This document shows positions 7,929 to 15,418 of a stretch of DNA of 23,150 nucleotides, in pieces; within the stretch, counting starts at the first letter, position 1; each line of letters starts with the position of its first letter. The position numbers and the translations under genes are program-made. The stretch is taken from assembly GCA_900553985.1 (NCBI GenBank), contig USFW01000028.1, positions 1 to 23,150 on the forward strand. Direction: 5' to 3'. This stretch comes from an uncultured Clostridium sp. GTDB lineage: Bacteria > Bacillota > Clostridia > TANB77 > CAG-508. Under the pieces are notes generated by a model. It was not told the origin of the DNA and ran no database searches. It was given only the letters and a program-made list of their open reading frames with translations.

Positions 7929-8212
7929 CTTTTTATTACTGATATTTTTAAATCTTGACTATTATCTAAATAAATTTTTAATATCTCACTATTTTGTTCA
8001 TATATTATTTTATATTGTGAAGCTATATCAATTCTTATATTATTCAATAAATCTAAAATATATAATATGCCATTTTTATGATTATAACTGCAATCAGCTT
8101 TTACAAAAACAATATTTCCTTCTATAATTCCATTTAGTTCTAATAAAATTGTTTTTGCATCAAAATTATTTTTTACTATTTTTTCTAATTCATTTTCTTT
8201 TATTTTTTCCAT
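7913..8212 (-). CDS. Hypothetical protein, coupled to the recombinase remnant
   Basis: 99 residues, not recognised. An N-terminal Lys/Glu helix is followed by alternating hydrophobic segments (TILLELNGIIEGNIVFVKA; ILYILDLLNNIRIDI; ILKIYLDN) that suggest a small mixed alpha/beta or beta-barrel domain. There is no signal peptide or membrane helix. The ribosome site GAGAGGAAA lies inside the last codons of the recombinase gene and the ATG at 8212 comes five bases after that gene's stop, so translation is probably coupled. It ends in a terminator hairpin. It could be cargo or an accessory gene of the lost mobile element. Confidence 0.6.
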   Translation of the reverse strand: MEKIKENELEKIVKNNFDAKTILLELNGIIEGNIVFVKADCSYNHKNGILYILDLLNNIRIDIASQYKIIYEQNSEILKIYLDNSQDLKISVIKRKGTL

Positions 8213-8217
8213 ATTTA

Positions 8218-8847
8218 CTAATTTCCTCTCATTTTTATTTTTTCTGTATTTCCAATTAAAACATCTAAGGTATTAAATTTGTTATAATCTTTTTGTAAAT
8301 CGTTTCCATATAATTCAACATAAATCTTTGTCATTTCTAATGTTGTATGACCTAATAACTTCTGAAGTTTTAAACAATCTCCACTATTTTGAATATAATT
8401 TTTAGCATAATAGTGTCTAAATAAATGAACTCCTGTCTTTTCAACACCTCTTTGTTTGTTATACTTGCTAATAATATTATTTTCAATTTCTTTATCTGTA
8501 TATAACTTTTTATTTTCTTGTGTTTGTACTATCAATTTTATTTTAAAATATCCTAAATCTCCTTCTTCCATTAAAAAATATAAAATAGCTCTAATACTTC
8601 TAATTCTAGTATTTATAGTAGTATCTCTTAATCCTTGACTTCTCATATATAAAACATAGTTATCAATCATTTTTTTATTTATATTTTCTAAATAAATATC
8701 TTTGTTTTCTAAATAAGTAGTAAAAAATCCATATCCATCTTTATAATATCGAATTGTCATATCAGATAAATTTTTAACTTTACAATGTACTATAAATTTG
8801 TCAAAGCCATTTTTTAAAGATATTTTATCTTGTTTCATTTCAATCAT
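8218..8847 (-). pseudogene. Tyrosine recombinase/integrase, internally deleted
   Basis: 209 codons against about 300-330 in intact relatives. The N-terminal SAM-like core-binding domain (about 8-105: NLSDMTIRYY, DTTINTRIRSIRAILYFLM) is intact. At about residue 120 (KKLYTDKEIE) the sequence jumps directly to ISKYNKQRGVEKTG, which normally lies 100 or more residues later. The C-terminal catalytic half keeps HLFRH (His141, Arg144), LGH (167) and the nucleophile Tyr176 in KIYVELY. The box I arginine (TGxR region) and the beta-sheet region between are absent. The deletion is in-frame. Without box I the protein should not recombine DNA, though it might still bind it. The site is beside tRNA-Leu, a common integration target. 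Confidence 0.85.
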
Positions 8848-8851
8848 TCTT

Positions 8852-8881
8852 TTTCACCTCACTTTATCTTTATAGGTGAAA
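8852..8881 (-). promoter_or_regulatory. Hairpin covering the recombinase ribosome-binding site
   Basis: TTTCACCT (8852-8859) and AGGTGAAA (8874-8881) are 8-bp inverted repeats. In the minus-strand mRNA the second arm contains the GAGGTG ribosome site, seven bases before the ATG at 8847. Folding would hide the site and lower translation. It could alternatively be a protein operator. Confidence 0.4.
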
Positions 8882-8892
8882 TTATTCCTAAC

Positions 8893-8944
8893 AAAAAAAG
8901 AGCACAGGATTAGGTTAATTTTCACCTTAATCCAATGCCCTTTT
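8893..8944 (-). terminator. Second terminator downstream of tRNA-Leu
   Basis: On the minus strand AAAAGGGCA...GGATTAAGGT pairs with ACCTAATCC...TGCTCTTTT, ending TTTTTTT. It is a long imperfect stem (about 18 pairs) over a small loop. It forms a tandem with the terminator at 8951-8994 and shields the recombinase remnant from tRNA transcription. Confidence 0.75.
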
Positions 8945-8950
8945 GGAGTA

Positions 8951-8994
8951 ACAAAAAAGATATATCTTATAGCTTGTAACTATTGATATATCTT
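8951..8994 (-). terminator. Terminator of tRNA-Leu
   Basis: AAGATATATC (minus strand 8994-8985) pairs with GATATATCTT (8966-8957), with inner ATAG/CTAT pairs, followed by TTTTTTG. It begins four bases after the tRNA 3' CCA. Confidence 0.8.
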
Positions 8995-8998
8995 GCTT

Positions 8999-9086
8999 TG
9001 GTGCAGATGGCCGGAATCGAACCGGCACGGTTTATTCAACCGCAGGATTTTAAGTCCTGTGCGTCTACCAGTTCCGCCACATCTGC
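8999..9086 (-). tRNA. tRNA-Leu (anticodon UAA)
   Basis: 88 bases including an encoded 3' CCA. The acceptor arm GCAGATG pairs with CATCTGC, with discriminator A. The D arm has GGCGGAACTGGTAGACGC. The anticodon stem CAGGA/TCCTG carries the loop CTTAAAA, giving anticodon TAA for UUA codons. A long variable arm (GCGGTTGAATAAACCGT), diagnostic of class II tRNAs, and the T arm GCCGGTTCGATTCCGGC follow. UUA is the leading leucine codon in such an AT-rich genome. The recombinase remnant lies directly downstream; no duplicate of the tRNA 3' end was seen elsewhere in the window. Confidence 0.98.
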
Positions 9087-9122
9087 ATTTAATATTTCTG
9101 GTAGTTCCTAACGACAGTTATT

Positions 9123-9151
9123 ATTATAACTTCTATGTGTTTTTTTGTCAA
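9123..9151 (-). promoter_or_regulatory. Consensus promoter of tRNA-Leu
   Basis: Perfect TTGACA (9151-9146), a 17-base spacer and perfect TATAAT (9128-9123), placing transcription start about 30 bases before the tRNA 5' end at 9086. A full-consensus sigma-A promoter fits a stable RNA gene. Confidence 0.9.
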
Positions 9152-9267
9152 TACTTTTTAAAAAATTTTTTTATTTTTTTTAATAAATTTTTAAGTCTAT
9201 ATTTTAAAAGAAAATCATATCTTAATATTAAATAATCTCCTATATTTACACTTCTACATTTTAAAAA

Positions 9268-9318
9268 TTTAAAAAGAATTTCTTGATATGTCATATATAT
9301 AATACAAGAAATTCTTTC
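9268..9318 (-). terminator. Terminator of the D,D-carboxypeptidase gene
   Basis: AAAGAATTTCTTG (minus strand 9317-9305) pairs perfectly with CAAGAAATTCTTT (9285-9273) over an AT loop, followed by TTAAATTTTT. It starts 17 bases past the stop at 9335. Confidence 0.75.
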
Positions 9319-9334
9319 CTTCTCTTATAAATTC

Positions 9335-10744
9335 CTAATTATTCTCTCTCAATAAATTAAACCATTTAGAATAAATATTCTTAGCCATTGATACAATATT
9401 AATTTTCTCTACATCTTCTTGTGATATTAAATTAGTCTTTGATATAACCTCTCCATCTAACGAAAAACTTACTTCTCCTAATTTATCACCTTTTTTGATT
9501 GGTGCATTTATATTTTCATTTATACTTATTAATTGTTCTACATCTTTCTCCTTTCCCTTTTCTAATATCACACCAGATGACTCTTCTAATATTGCTGGAA
9601 TTGTAGACTTAACACCTTTATTTATATTTACAGTGCTAATAAGAGTTCCCTTTTTCCCAAATTCTTTATATGAAAAGTTTTTAAATCCATAATCCAATAA
9701 TTTCTGAGCTTCTCCAAATCTTACTTTTGTTGTTGGAGCTTTCATTACAACAGCTATTAATGATAATCCATCTCTAGTTGCACTTGCTGATAGATTATAT
9801 AATGCTAATGATGTTGAACCTGTTTTTAACCCTGTTGCTCCTTTATAGTTTTTTATTAATTTATTTGTATTGGAAAGTTGTGTTTTGCCATCTCTTAAAG
9901 TTTCCATCCACATTGTTGTATATTTTGTTATATTTGGATGCTTTGTTAATAGTTCTCTTGACATTAATGCTATATCGTAACTTGAACTTACATGACCATC
10001 TTCATCAAGTCCGTGACAATTTTTGAATGTTGTGTCACTCATTCCTAATTGTTTTGCTTTGTCATTCATCATTTGAACAAATGCCTCTTCACTTCCTGCA
10101 ATATATTCTCCCATTGCTACTACACAGTCATTTGCTGAATTTAAGCATATTGCTTTTAACATTTCATCTACAGTTAATGTTTCTTTTGGGTCTAACCATA
10201 TTTGTGAACCTCCCATTGAAGATGCATTTTGACTACATGGTACTTCATCTGTCAATGCGATTTTTCCACTGTCTAATGCTTCCATTATAAGTAACATACT
10301 CATTACTTTTGTCACTGATGCTGGCCTTAGCTGTTTATGTATATTATGTGCATATAAAACCTGACCTGTTGTTTGTTCTATTAAGATCGCTGATTCACTC
10401 TCTAAATTAAGTGAAGTTTTATCATTCTTTGAATCTTTATCATTACTCTCATTTTTTGTTTTTTCATTATTATTTTTTTCTTTACTTTCATCTTTGGATT
10501 TTTTACTACTTTCTTTGTCTTTATTTTCTTCTTCTGCTTTTTTTCTATTATCTTTCTCTTCTTTATTTTCATTCTTTGTAGTGTTGTTTCCTTCATTTGA
10601 AATATCTTGTGATGTTGTTTCTAGAGCTTCTGCATTCCCCTTATTCCAAATATATATATCGTCAGTACTATAACCTATACTTTTAACTGAACACATGGTA
10701 ACTAAGCAAAGAAAACTTATTATACATATATTTATTTTCTTCAT
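9335..10744 (-). CDS. D-alanyl-D-alanine carboxypeptidase (serine peptidase S11, DacF/DacA-type)
   Basis: 469 residues from the ATG at 10744. The in-frame ATG 27 bases upstream is rejected because the ribosome site GGAGAGGAAGG lies between the two. A signal peptide (about 1-25) is followed by a low-complexity linker (about 45-110) made almost only of Lys, Glu, Asp, Asn and Ser. The S11 catalytic domain has SxxK Ser143-Val-Thr-Lys146, SxN Ser203-Ala-Asn205 and the KTG triad (307-309, in GLKTGS). A C-terminal PBP5-like beta domain (about 365-445) follows. The end has a short amphipathic helix (SMAKNIYSKWFNLL) of the membrane-anchoring kind. It trims the terminal D-Ala from peptidoglycan pentapeptides outside the membrane. 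The charged linker is unusually long. Confidence 0.95.
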   Translation of the reverse strand: MKKINICIISFLCLVTMCSVKSIGYSTDDIYIWNKGNAEALETTSQDISNEGNNTTKNENKEEKDNRKKAEEENKDKESSKKSKDESKEKNNNEKTKNESNDKDSKNDKTSLNLESESAILIEQTTGQVLYAHNIHKQLRPASVTKVMSMLLIMEALDSGKIALTDEVPCSQNASSMGGSQIWLDPKETLTVDEMLKAICLNSANDCVVAMGEYIAGSEEAFVQMMNDKAKQLGMSDTTFKNCHGLDEDGHVSSSYDIALMSRELLTKHPNITKYTTMWMETLRDGKTQLSNTNKLIKNYKGATGLKTGSTSLALYNLSASATRDGLSLIAVVMKAPTTKVRFGEAQKLLDYGFKNFSYKEFGKKGTLISTVNINKGVKSTIPAILEESSGVILEKGKEKDVEQLISINENINAPIKKGDKLGEVSFSLDGEVISKTNLISQEDVEKINIVSMAKNIYSKWFNLLRENN

Positions 10745-10771
10745 TTCACTATCCTTCCTCTCCTTTAACAT

Positions 10772-11018
10772 TAAAATCTAAATAAATAATTTAAAATTTT
10801 TATTATTCATTCTTGATTTTATCTTTTTATGAATTATTATAAATATATGTATAGGCTTAATTTTTAGAACAAAGTCATTATATTCATAGATTACGGTCTT
10901 TTATTTATTAAATATAAGATAATATGATATTTTAATTTTGTAGCATAAATTATAAATAAACTTGATATTAAATTTATTTTCAGAATAAATTCAATTTTCT
11001 TATTTAATAGCAATACAA
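10772..11018. other. Spacer upstream of the carboxypeptidase gene
   Basis: AT-rich, no coding signal. TATAAT on the minus strand at 10841-10836 is a -10 candidate for the carboxypeptidase, with no convincing -35. Nothing else is recognised. Confidence 0.4.
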
Positions 11019-11069
11019 TAAAAAAACTGCACTAGAATATAAAAATATATTTTCATATTCTAGCGCAGT
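11019..11069 (-). terminator. Terminator of the DUF3006/metallo-hydrolase operon
   Basis: ACTGCGCTAGAATAT (minus strand 11069-11055) pairs over all 15 positions (one G-U) with 11040-11026, then TTTTTTT. It starts 25 bases after the hydrolase stop. Confidence 0.9.
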
Positions 11070-11093
11070 ATCATTTTCTTCATCAATTTCCTA

Positions 11094-12044
11094 TTATTCT
11101 TTTTCAGTTTTTATCTCTAAGTTATTTCCATCAGAAATAATTTTAATATTTCCATTTTTATCTGTTCTATATATTTTACTTCCTATTTTTTCTATTCTAT
11201 CAATTATAGGCTGTTTTGGTAATTTATATGTATTTCCTTCTCCTACCATTATTATTGAATATTTTGGATTTACTTGTTCCAAAAATTCTTTTGAACTACT
11301 TGTATCTGAGCCATGGTGTCCTACTTTTAATACATCTGTTTTAGGCCAAGTAATAGTTTTTTCATTTTGCTTTTCTGCATCTCCCATAAATAAGAAACTA
11401 TTATTTCCAAATTCTACTCTTAAAATTAATGATGATAAATTTATATTATCATCGTCAATTATTGGTTCTGTCATGAACTCGCATTTTGCTTGTCCTAAAT
11501 CTATAATCTCTCCTTTTTTTGGTTGTGTTATTATTAATTTTTTGCTTTTTATTGCATTTAATACATCTTTAAAAGTTTTTGTAGTTGTTTGTCTTTTTGG
11601 CATATATATTTTTCCTATGTCAAAATTATTTATTACATCATCCAAACCACCTATATGGTCCTCATGTGGATGTGTTCCTATCAAATAATCAATTTTTGAT
11701 ATTCCCTCTTCTTTTAAAAAACTTACTACATTTTTTCCCTGTTCATTAGTTCCTGCATCAATTAACATTGTTTTATCTTTATTTCTTAATAAAATACTAT
11801 CTGCTTGTCCTACATCAATATAGTCAACTACCAATTTATCTTCAGCTATAAAATTCTTTTTTGTTTGAGTTTCATATAGTTCATTTTGTGTATCTAATGC
11901 TATGACATTTTGCTCTTCTACATTATTTATATTGAAAATATCTTTTATTGTTTCTTCTTTTACTCCTATTGCTAGTAGTATTAATACTACTATTATAGAT
12001 ATTAAACTTAAAATTACTTTGTTTCTATTTTTAATTTTCTTCAT
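11094..12044 (-). CDS. ComEC-like metallo-beta-lactamase-fold hydrolase, membrane-anchored
   Basis: 316 residues. An N-terminal membrane helix (about 9-28) is followed by an external metallo-beta-lactamase fold. Metal ligands visible are THPHEDH (His125, His127, Asp129, His130), Asp222 in MGDAE and His243/His244 in VGHHGS. The domain starts with YIDVGQADS, the signature of the C-terminal domain of ComEC/Rec2. Here it stands alone without the competence channel, as in many Firmicutes. The ComEC domain is thought to act on DNA or other phosphodiesters; the substrate of stand-alone forms is not settled. It follows the DUF3006 gene by 21 bases in one operon, a widespread pairing. Confidence 0.9.
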   Translation of the reverse strand: MKKIKNRNKVILSLISIIVVLILLAIGVKEETIKDIFNINNVEEQNVIALDTQNELYETQTKKNFIAEDKLVVDYIDVGQADSILLRNKDKTMLIDAGTNEQGKNVVSFLKEEGISKIDYLIGTHPHEDHIGGLDDVINNFDIGKIYMPKRQTTTKTFKDVLNAIKSKKLIITQPKKGEIIDLGQAKCEFMTEPIIDDDNINLSSLILRVEFGNNSFLFMGDAEKQNEKTITWPKTDVLKVGHHGSDTSSSKEFLEQVNPKYSIIMVGEGNTYKLPKQPIIDRIEKIGSKIYRTDKNGNIKIISDGNNLEIKTEKE

Positions 12045-12065
12045 CTTTTGCCCCTCACAAATTTA

Positions 12066-12416
12066 CTATTCCCATAAATCATTCATTTCTTGTTTTATAC
12101 TTTCTTGTTCTTGCTTTGTCAATTCTTCATCGTAAATATATTTTCCATTTATGCATTTTACTATACTTCCTTCTTTTACTTCATTAGGAAGTTTGGATTT
12201 TTCTATATCTTTCTTTTCTCCTGTAATTCTATTTTCTAATATTGCTATATCATCTTCAAATCTATCTATTGAGAATTCTTCTATTGCATTCAATTTTTGT
12301 GCTAGTTCTAATTCATTTTCACTCACTATATCACCACCTACGAATTTACTTAAGTTAATGTTTTCTTTAACATTTTCTATTGTTTTACTTATTTCATTTA
12401 AAAAATCAAAATTCAT
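12066..12416 (-). CDS. DUF3006-type protein
   Basis: 116 residues. The C-terminal 70 (from about 50: IDRFEDDIAILEN, LPNEVKEGSIVKCINGKYIYDEE, ending MNDLWE) match the DUF3006 pattern, a small beta-rich domain of unknown function that typically neighbours ComEC-like hydrolases. The N-terminal 45 or so residues (NEISKTIENVKENINLSKF...) are an additional helical extension. There is no signal peptide, so it is likely cytoplasmic, in contrast to its exported partner. The start at 12416 follows AAGGAATG. First gene of the operon. The upstream 150 bases show no clear promoter. Confidence 0.82.
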   Translation of the reverse strand: MNFDFLNEISKTIENVKENINLSKFVGGDIVSENELELAQKLNAIEEFSIDRFEDDIAILENRITGEKKDIEKSKLPNEVKEGSIVKCINGKYIYDEELTKQEQESIKQEMNDLWE

Positions 12417-12566
12417 ATTTATTTTTCATTCCTTATTAATATATTTAGTTTTTTACAAGGTTACCTATAAACCTTAATATATAAATATCTTATTTGAATA
12501 ATCATTCCACTTTTAAATTATTCTACTTTTCATTTGTTTGATATATAATAATTGAAATAAGTAAAT

Positions 12567-12612
12567 AAAAAAAATTATATAAATAGTTTAGTCTATTTAT
12601 ATAATTTTTTTT
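12567..12612. terminator. Bidirectional terminator hairpin, 20-bp perfect stem
   Basis: A8-TTATATAAATAG (12567-12586) and its exact complement (12593-12612) around a 6-base loop, with T8 at the exit on either strand. It lies 230 bases past the permease stop and about 150 bases upstream of the DUF3006 start, so it can insulate both sides. Confidence 0.75.
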
Positions 12613-12641
12613 ATGAATTGTCAATTATTTTAATCCTTTAA

Positions 12642-12728
12642 GTTTCGGTTTTTTTTATATTTTATTATTATATTATTTTAGAAATAGCTTAGAATACTTC
12701 ATAGTTAAAAATGTTTAAAAACCGAAAC
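12642..12728. repeat. 12-bp inverted repeat, widely spaced
   Basis: GTTTCGGTTTTT (12642-12653) and AAAAACCGAAAC (12717-12728) are perfect inverted complements 63 bases apart. The CG-containing core is conspicuous in an otherwise AT-only spacer. Function unknown; it could be ends of a small element or a base-pairing RNA arm. Confidence 0.5.
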
Positions 12729-12742
12729 GGCAAACATAGCTA

Positions 12743-12826
12743 TATGAACTATTTTAGAAAAAAATACTGAAGCTTAAAACTTAAATCCTTTTAATTTTCA
12801 GTATTTTTTCTGAAACAGTTATGTAT
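12743..12826. terminator. Terminator of the ABC transporter operon, long extended stem
   Basis: The inner arms AAAAAATACTGAA (12759-12771) and TTCAGTATTTTTT (12797-12809) pair perfectly. Outer flanks (AACTATTTTAG with CTGAAACAGTT) continue the stem with few mismatches to about 28 pairs. It lies 15-30 bases after the permease stop. The length beyond a normal terminator is unusual. Confidence 0.75.
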
Positions 12827-12841
12827 ATAATTTTCAATATA

Positions 12842-14083
12842 TTAATTATTCTTATCTTTATAAATTTTTACCATATCTTTAAAAGACATTTTTGTACCAT
12901 AATTCAATATAGCATTTGAATAAATCTTTATCGCAACTTTTGCAACAATTAAAATTGTTATTAGCAGTATTGCTATTGAAATTAAAACATCTGTTGCATT
13001 TGCTAATCCCATCATTATTCTAAATGGCATACAAAATGGTGATGATATTGGTAACATTGATGCTAATACATTTAAATCACTAGTTGGATTCATCATTGTA
13101 AAATACGATAAGTAAAACCCTATTACTGCAATTAAGGCTACTGGTGTATTGGCTGATTGTATATCTTCTGGTTTACTTACTGTTGAACCTGTTAATGCAT
13201 ATAATAATGCATATGCGAAATATCCTAGGATAAAGTAAATTATAGTAACAATTCCTAAATATGGCGTTATTTTTGAAACATCTAATACAGAGTTCACTAA
13301 ATTTTCATCCAAGCACATTTTTGCTGATATTATTGCTGTTCCTACTATTAAACATACTTGTACTAGTCCAACTATTCCTATACCTATTGTTTTTCCTAAT
13401 ACTATTGTTCTTGGTGATGTTGAGGTTACTAATGTTTCCATTATTTTTGATGTTTTTTCTGTTGTTATTGAACTTGATACTTGATATGCACAAAAGTAAA
13501 TTGCATAAAATAAGACTAATGACATTAACATCATTGCAAAAACATTTCCACTAACTTTTTGCTCTTCTGTCTGCTCTATACTAAATTCAAAATTTGGAGT
13601 TATACTTTTTACTTGTTCCTCTGTTAATCCTAATTTTGATATTTGTAAATTAGAGTATATTGAGCTAATTGCATTTTCTAAAGTTGTTGGAATTTTTTGT
13701 ACCATAGTTGCATCTTCTATTATATATCTTATTTTATAATTTTCTTGATTTTTTTCTATAATTATAGCTTCATCTATTTCTTTATTTTCTATCTTCTCTT
13801 TTATTTTTTCAAAACTAATATTTTCATTTGTTGTATTAGCTTCATATCCCAATTCCATATTATTTAATGAATTTAAAGTTCCTTCAAATATATTTTCAGT
13901 ATCTACAATTAAAAGTTTATCTTTTTCTGCTTCACTTGAATTTCCTTTAAAAGCTTTTATTATATTTGGTACATTAAATCCTATTACTATTAATATTAAA
14001 ATTATAATTGTAGAAATTATAAATGATTTTCTTTTTACCATTTCTTTCATGGTAAATCCTATTACTGTTTTCAAATCTTTCAT
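12842..14083 (-). CDS. ABC-2 family transporter permease (NatB/YhaP-like)
   Basis: 413 residues from the ATG at 14083. This is favoured over the in-frame GTG at 14092 because AGGTG lies six bases before the ATG, and the ATG begins one base after the ATPase stop codon. One membrane helix near the N-terminus (about 18-40) is followed by an external region of about 130 residues. Five or six more helices lie in the C-terminal half (about 180-395), with the TTEKTSKIMETLVTSTSPRTIVLGK segment typical of NatB/ABC-2 exporters. It forms the membrane half of an exporter with the ATPase upstream. The substrate (Na+, peptide or drug) cannot be told from sequence. Confidence 0.9.
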   Translation of the reverse strand: MKDLKTVIGFTMKEMVKRKSFIISTIIILILIVIGFNVPNIIKAFKGNSSEAEKDKLLIVDTENIFEGTLNSLNNMELGYEANTTNENISFEKIKEKIENKEIDEAIIIEKNQENYKIRYIIEDATMVQKIPTTLENAISSIYSNLQISKLGLTEEQVKSITPNFEFSIEQTEEQKVSGNVFAMMLMSLVLFYAIYFCAYQVSSSITTEKTSKIMETLVTSTSPRTIVLGKTIGIGIVGLVQVCLIVGTAIISAKMCLDENLVNSVLDVSKITPYLGIVTIIYFILGYFAYALLYALTGSTVSKPEDIQSANTPVALIAVIGFYLSYFTMMNPTSDLNVLASMLPISSPFCMPFRIMMGLANATDVLISIAILLITILIVAKVAIKIYSNAILNYGTKMSFKDMVKIYKDKNN

Positions 14084-14084
14084 A

Positions 14085-14975
14085 TTATTCACCTACCTTT
14101 TCTATAAAAATATCATTTAATGTTGGTTTTTTTATTTCAAATTTATTAATAACTATATGATTATTAACTAATTTTTCTAATAATTTATGTGCATCTTCTT
14201 CAGCATTTATTTTTATAGAATAGTCATTGTTTTTTGAAAACTCTGTATTCATATTAAATTCATTTATAAATTTATCTATATTTTTATCTGTTGAAATTTC
14301 TAATCTGTTTGCTTTATAGCCTTCTTTTATTTCTTTTAAATTTCCTTTTAATACTGTTTTACCTTTATTTAAAATTAATATATCACTACAAAATTCTTCA
14401 ATAGAAACCATTTGATGACTTGACATTATGATATATTTTCCTTCTGAAACTAAATCTATTATTACATTTTTTAAAATTTCTGTATTTACTGGATCTAATC
14501 CACTAAATGGTTCATCTAATACAATAAGTTCTGGATTATGTATTATTGCAGTCATAAATTGTATTTTTTGTTGATTTCCTTTTGATAATTTTTCTGCTTC
14601 CATTGGCAAATATTCTTCAACTTTTAAAACTTTTGCCCATTTTTTAATTTCCACATCTGCAGCTTTTTTGTTCATACCTTTTAATTTTGCAAAATACATT
14701 AACTGGTCATATATCTTAGTTTTAGGATATACTCCTCTTTCTTCTGGTAAATACCCGAAGTTAACACTCTTTCTTTCGACTTTTTTACCATTCCAGGTAA
14801 TTTCTCCACTATCTTTTTTTATAATACCAAGAAGCATTCTTATTGTAGTTGTTTTACCAGCTCCATTTGTTCCAAGTAATCCAAAAACTCCTGGTTTATT
14901 GACTTCAAAAGAAATATTATCAACTGCTTGTTTTCCAACAAACTTTTTTGAAACGTTTTCTAATTTTAGTCCCAT
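14085..14975 (-). CDS. ABC transporter ATP-binding protein (NatA-like)
   Basis: 296 residues. Walker A GTNGAGKT (35-42), Q-loop region FGYLPEERGVYP, signature LSKGNQQ (130-136), Walker B LIVLDEP (150-156) with D-loop GLDP, and switch His187 in SSHQM. The C-terminal 80 or so residues (after KGNLKEIKEGYK) correspond to the DUF4162 extension of NatA/YhaQ-type ATPases. The start at 14975 follows AGGGGGAA. It powers the permease encoded next. A strong promoter lies 50-75 bases upstream. Confidence 0.95.
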   Translation of the reverse strand: MGLKLENVSKKFVGKQAVDNISFEVNKPGVFGLLGTNGAGKTTTIRMLLGIIKKDSGEITWNGKKVERKSVNFGYLPEERGVYPKTKIYDQLMYFAKLKGMNKKAADVEIKKWAKVLKVEEYLPMEAEKLSKGNQQKIQFMTAIIHNPELIVLDEPFSGLDPVNTEILKNVIIDLVSEGKYIIMSSHQMVSIEEFCSDILILNKGKTVLKGNLKEIKEGYKANRLEISTDKNIDKFINEFNMNTEFSKNNDYSIKINAEEDAHKLLEKLVNNHIVINKFEIKKPTLNDIFIEKVGE

Positions 14976-15023
14976 AAATATTCCCCCTTTTTTCTAAACT
15001 CTTGATTGGTTTTAGCTTTTCTA

Positions 15024-15052
15024 ATTATCTTCTTTTCATTTTTATTTGTCAA
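15024..15052 (-). promoter_or_regulatory. Promoter of the ABC transporter operon
   Basis: TTGACA (15052-15047), 17-base spacer, GATAAT (15029-15024). Further upstream TGACA and TGTCA (about 15061-15085) form an inverted pair that might bind a regulator. The rest of the spacer, to the ileS terminator at 15349, shows nothing recognisable. Confidence 0.8.
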
Positions 15053-15348
15053 TATTTTTATGACATTTTTTCAAATTCTTTGTCATTTTTATTATCTCAT
15101 AAACAGTATATTTTATTTTCTCTCTATTAATGAAATTTTCAAGTATCAATATTTAAAACTACTCTGATTTTGTATGTTACTTATATAATTTAATTTTTCT
15201 TACTTCTATTTATTTTTATTAAAGTATTAAAACTCATTTTAATAAATTCCTGTAATTTTGGGTTTTATACATGATAATAAATGTTACTTTTCAATTCATT
15301 TCATAAAATTAAAACTTTGATATGTTTCCATATAAAATAAAAAAAGTT

Positions 15349-15390
15349 AAAAAATTGTATCCAAATATATATTTTTGGACACAATTTTTT
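15349..15390 (-). terminator. Terminator of ileS
   Basis: AAAAAATTGTGTCCAAA (minus strand 15390-15374) pairs with 15365-15349 (one G-U) over a short AT loop and ends in TTTTTT. It starts about 29 bases past the ileS stop. Confidence 0.85.
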
Positions 15391-15418
15391 TATTTTATTT
15401 CTATTAAAGCACAACTTT

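Noticed and set aside
5880..9086. att site pair for the recombinase
   Set aside because: I looked for a copy of the tRNA-Leu 3' end at the left side of the island and saw none; the ends may have been lost.
8993..9235. 80-codon plus-strand open frame
   Set aside because: It runs antisense through tRNA-Leu and its promoter, a well-known false call.
10402..10596. Lys/Met-rich minus-strand open frame inside the carboxypeptidase gene
   Set aside because: It is a frame shadow of the low-complexity linker; composition follows from the repeated codons.
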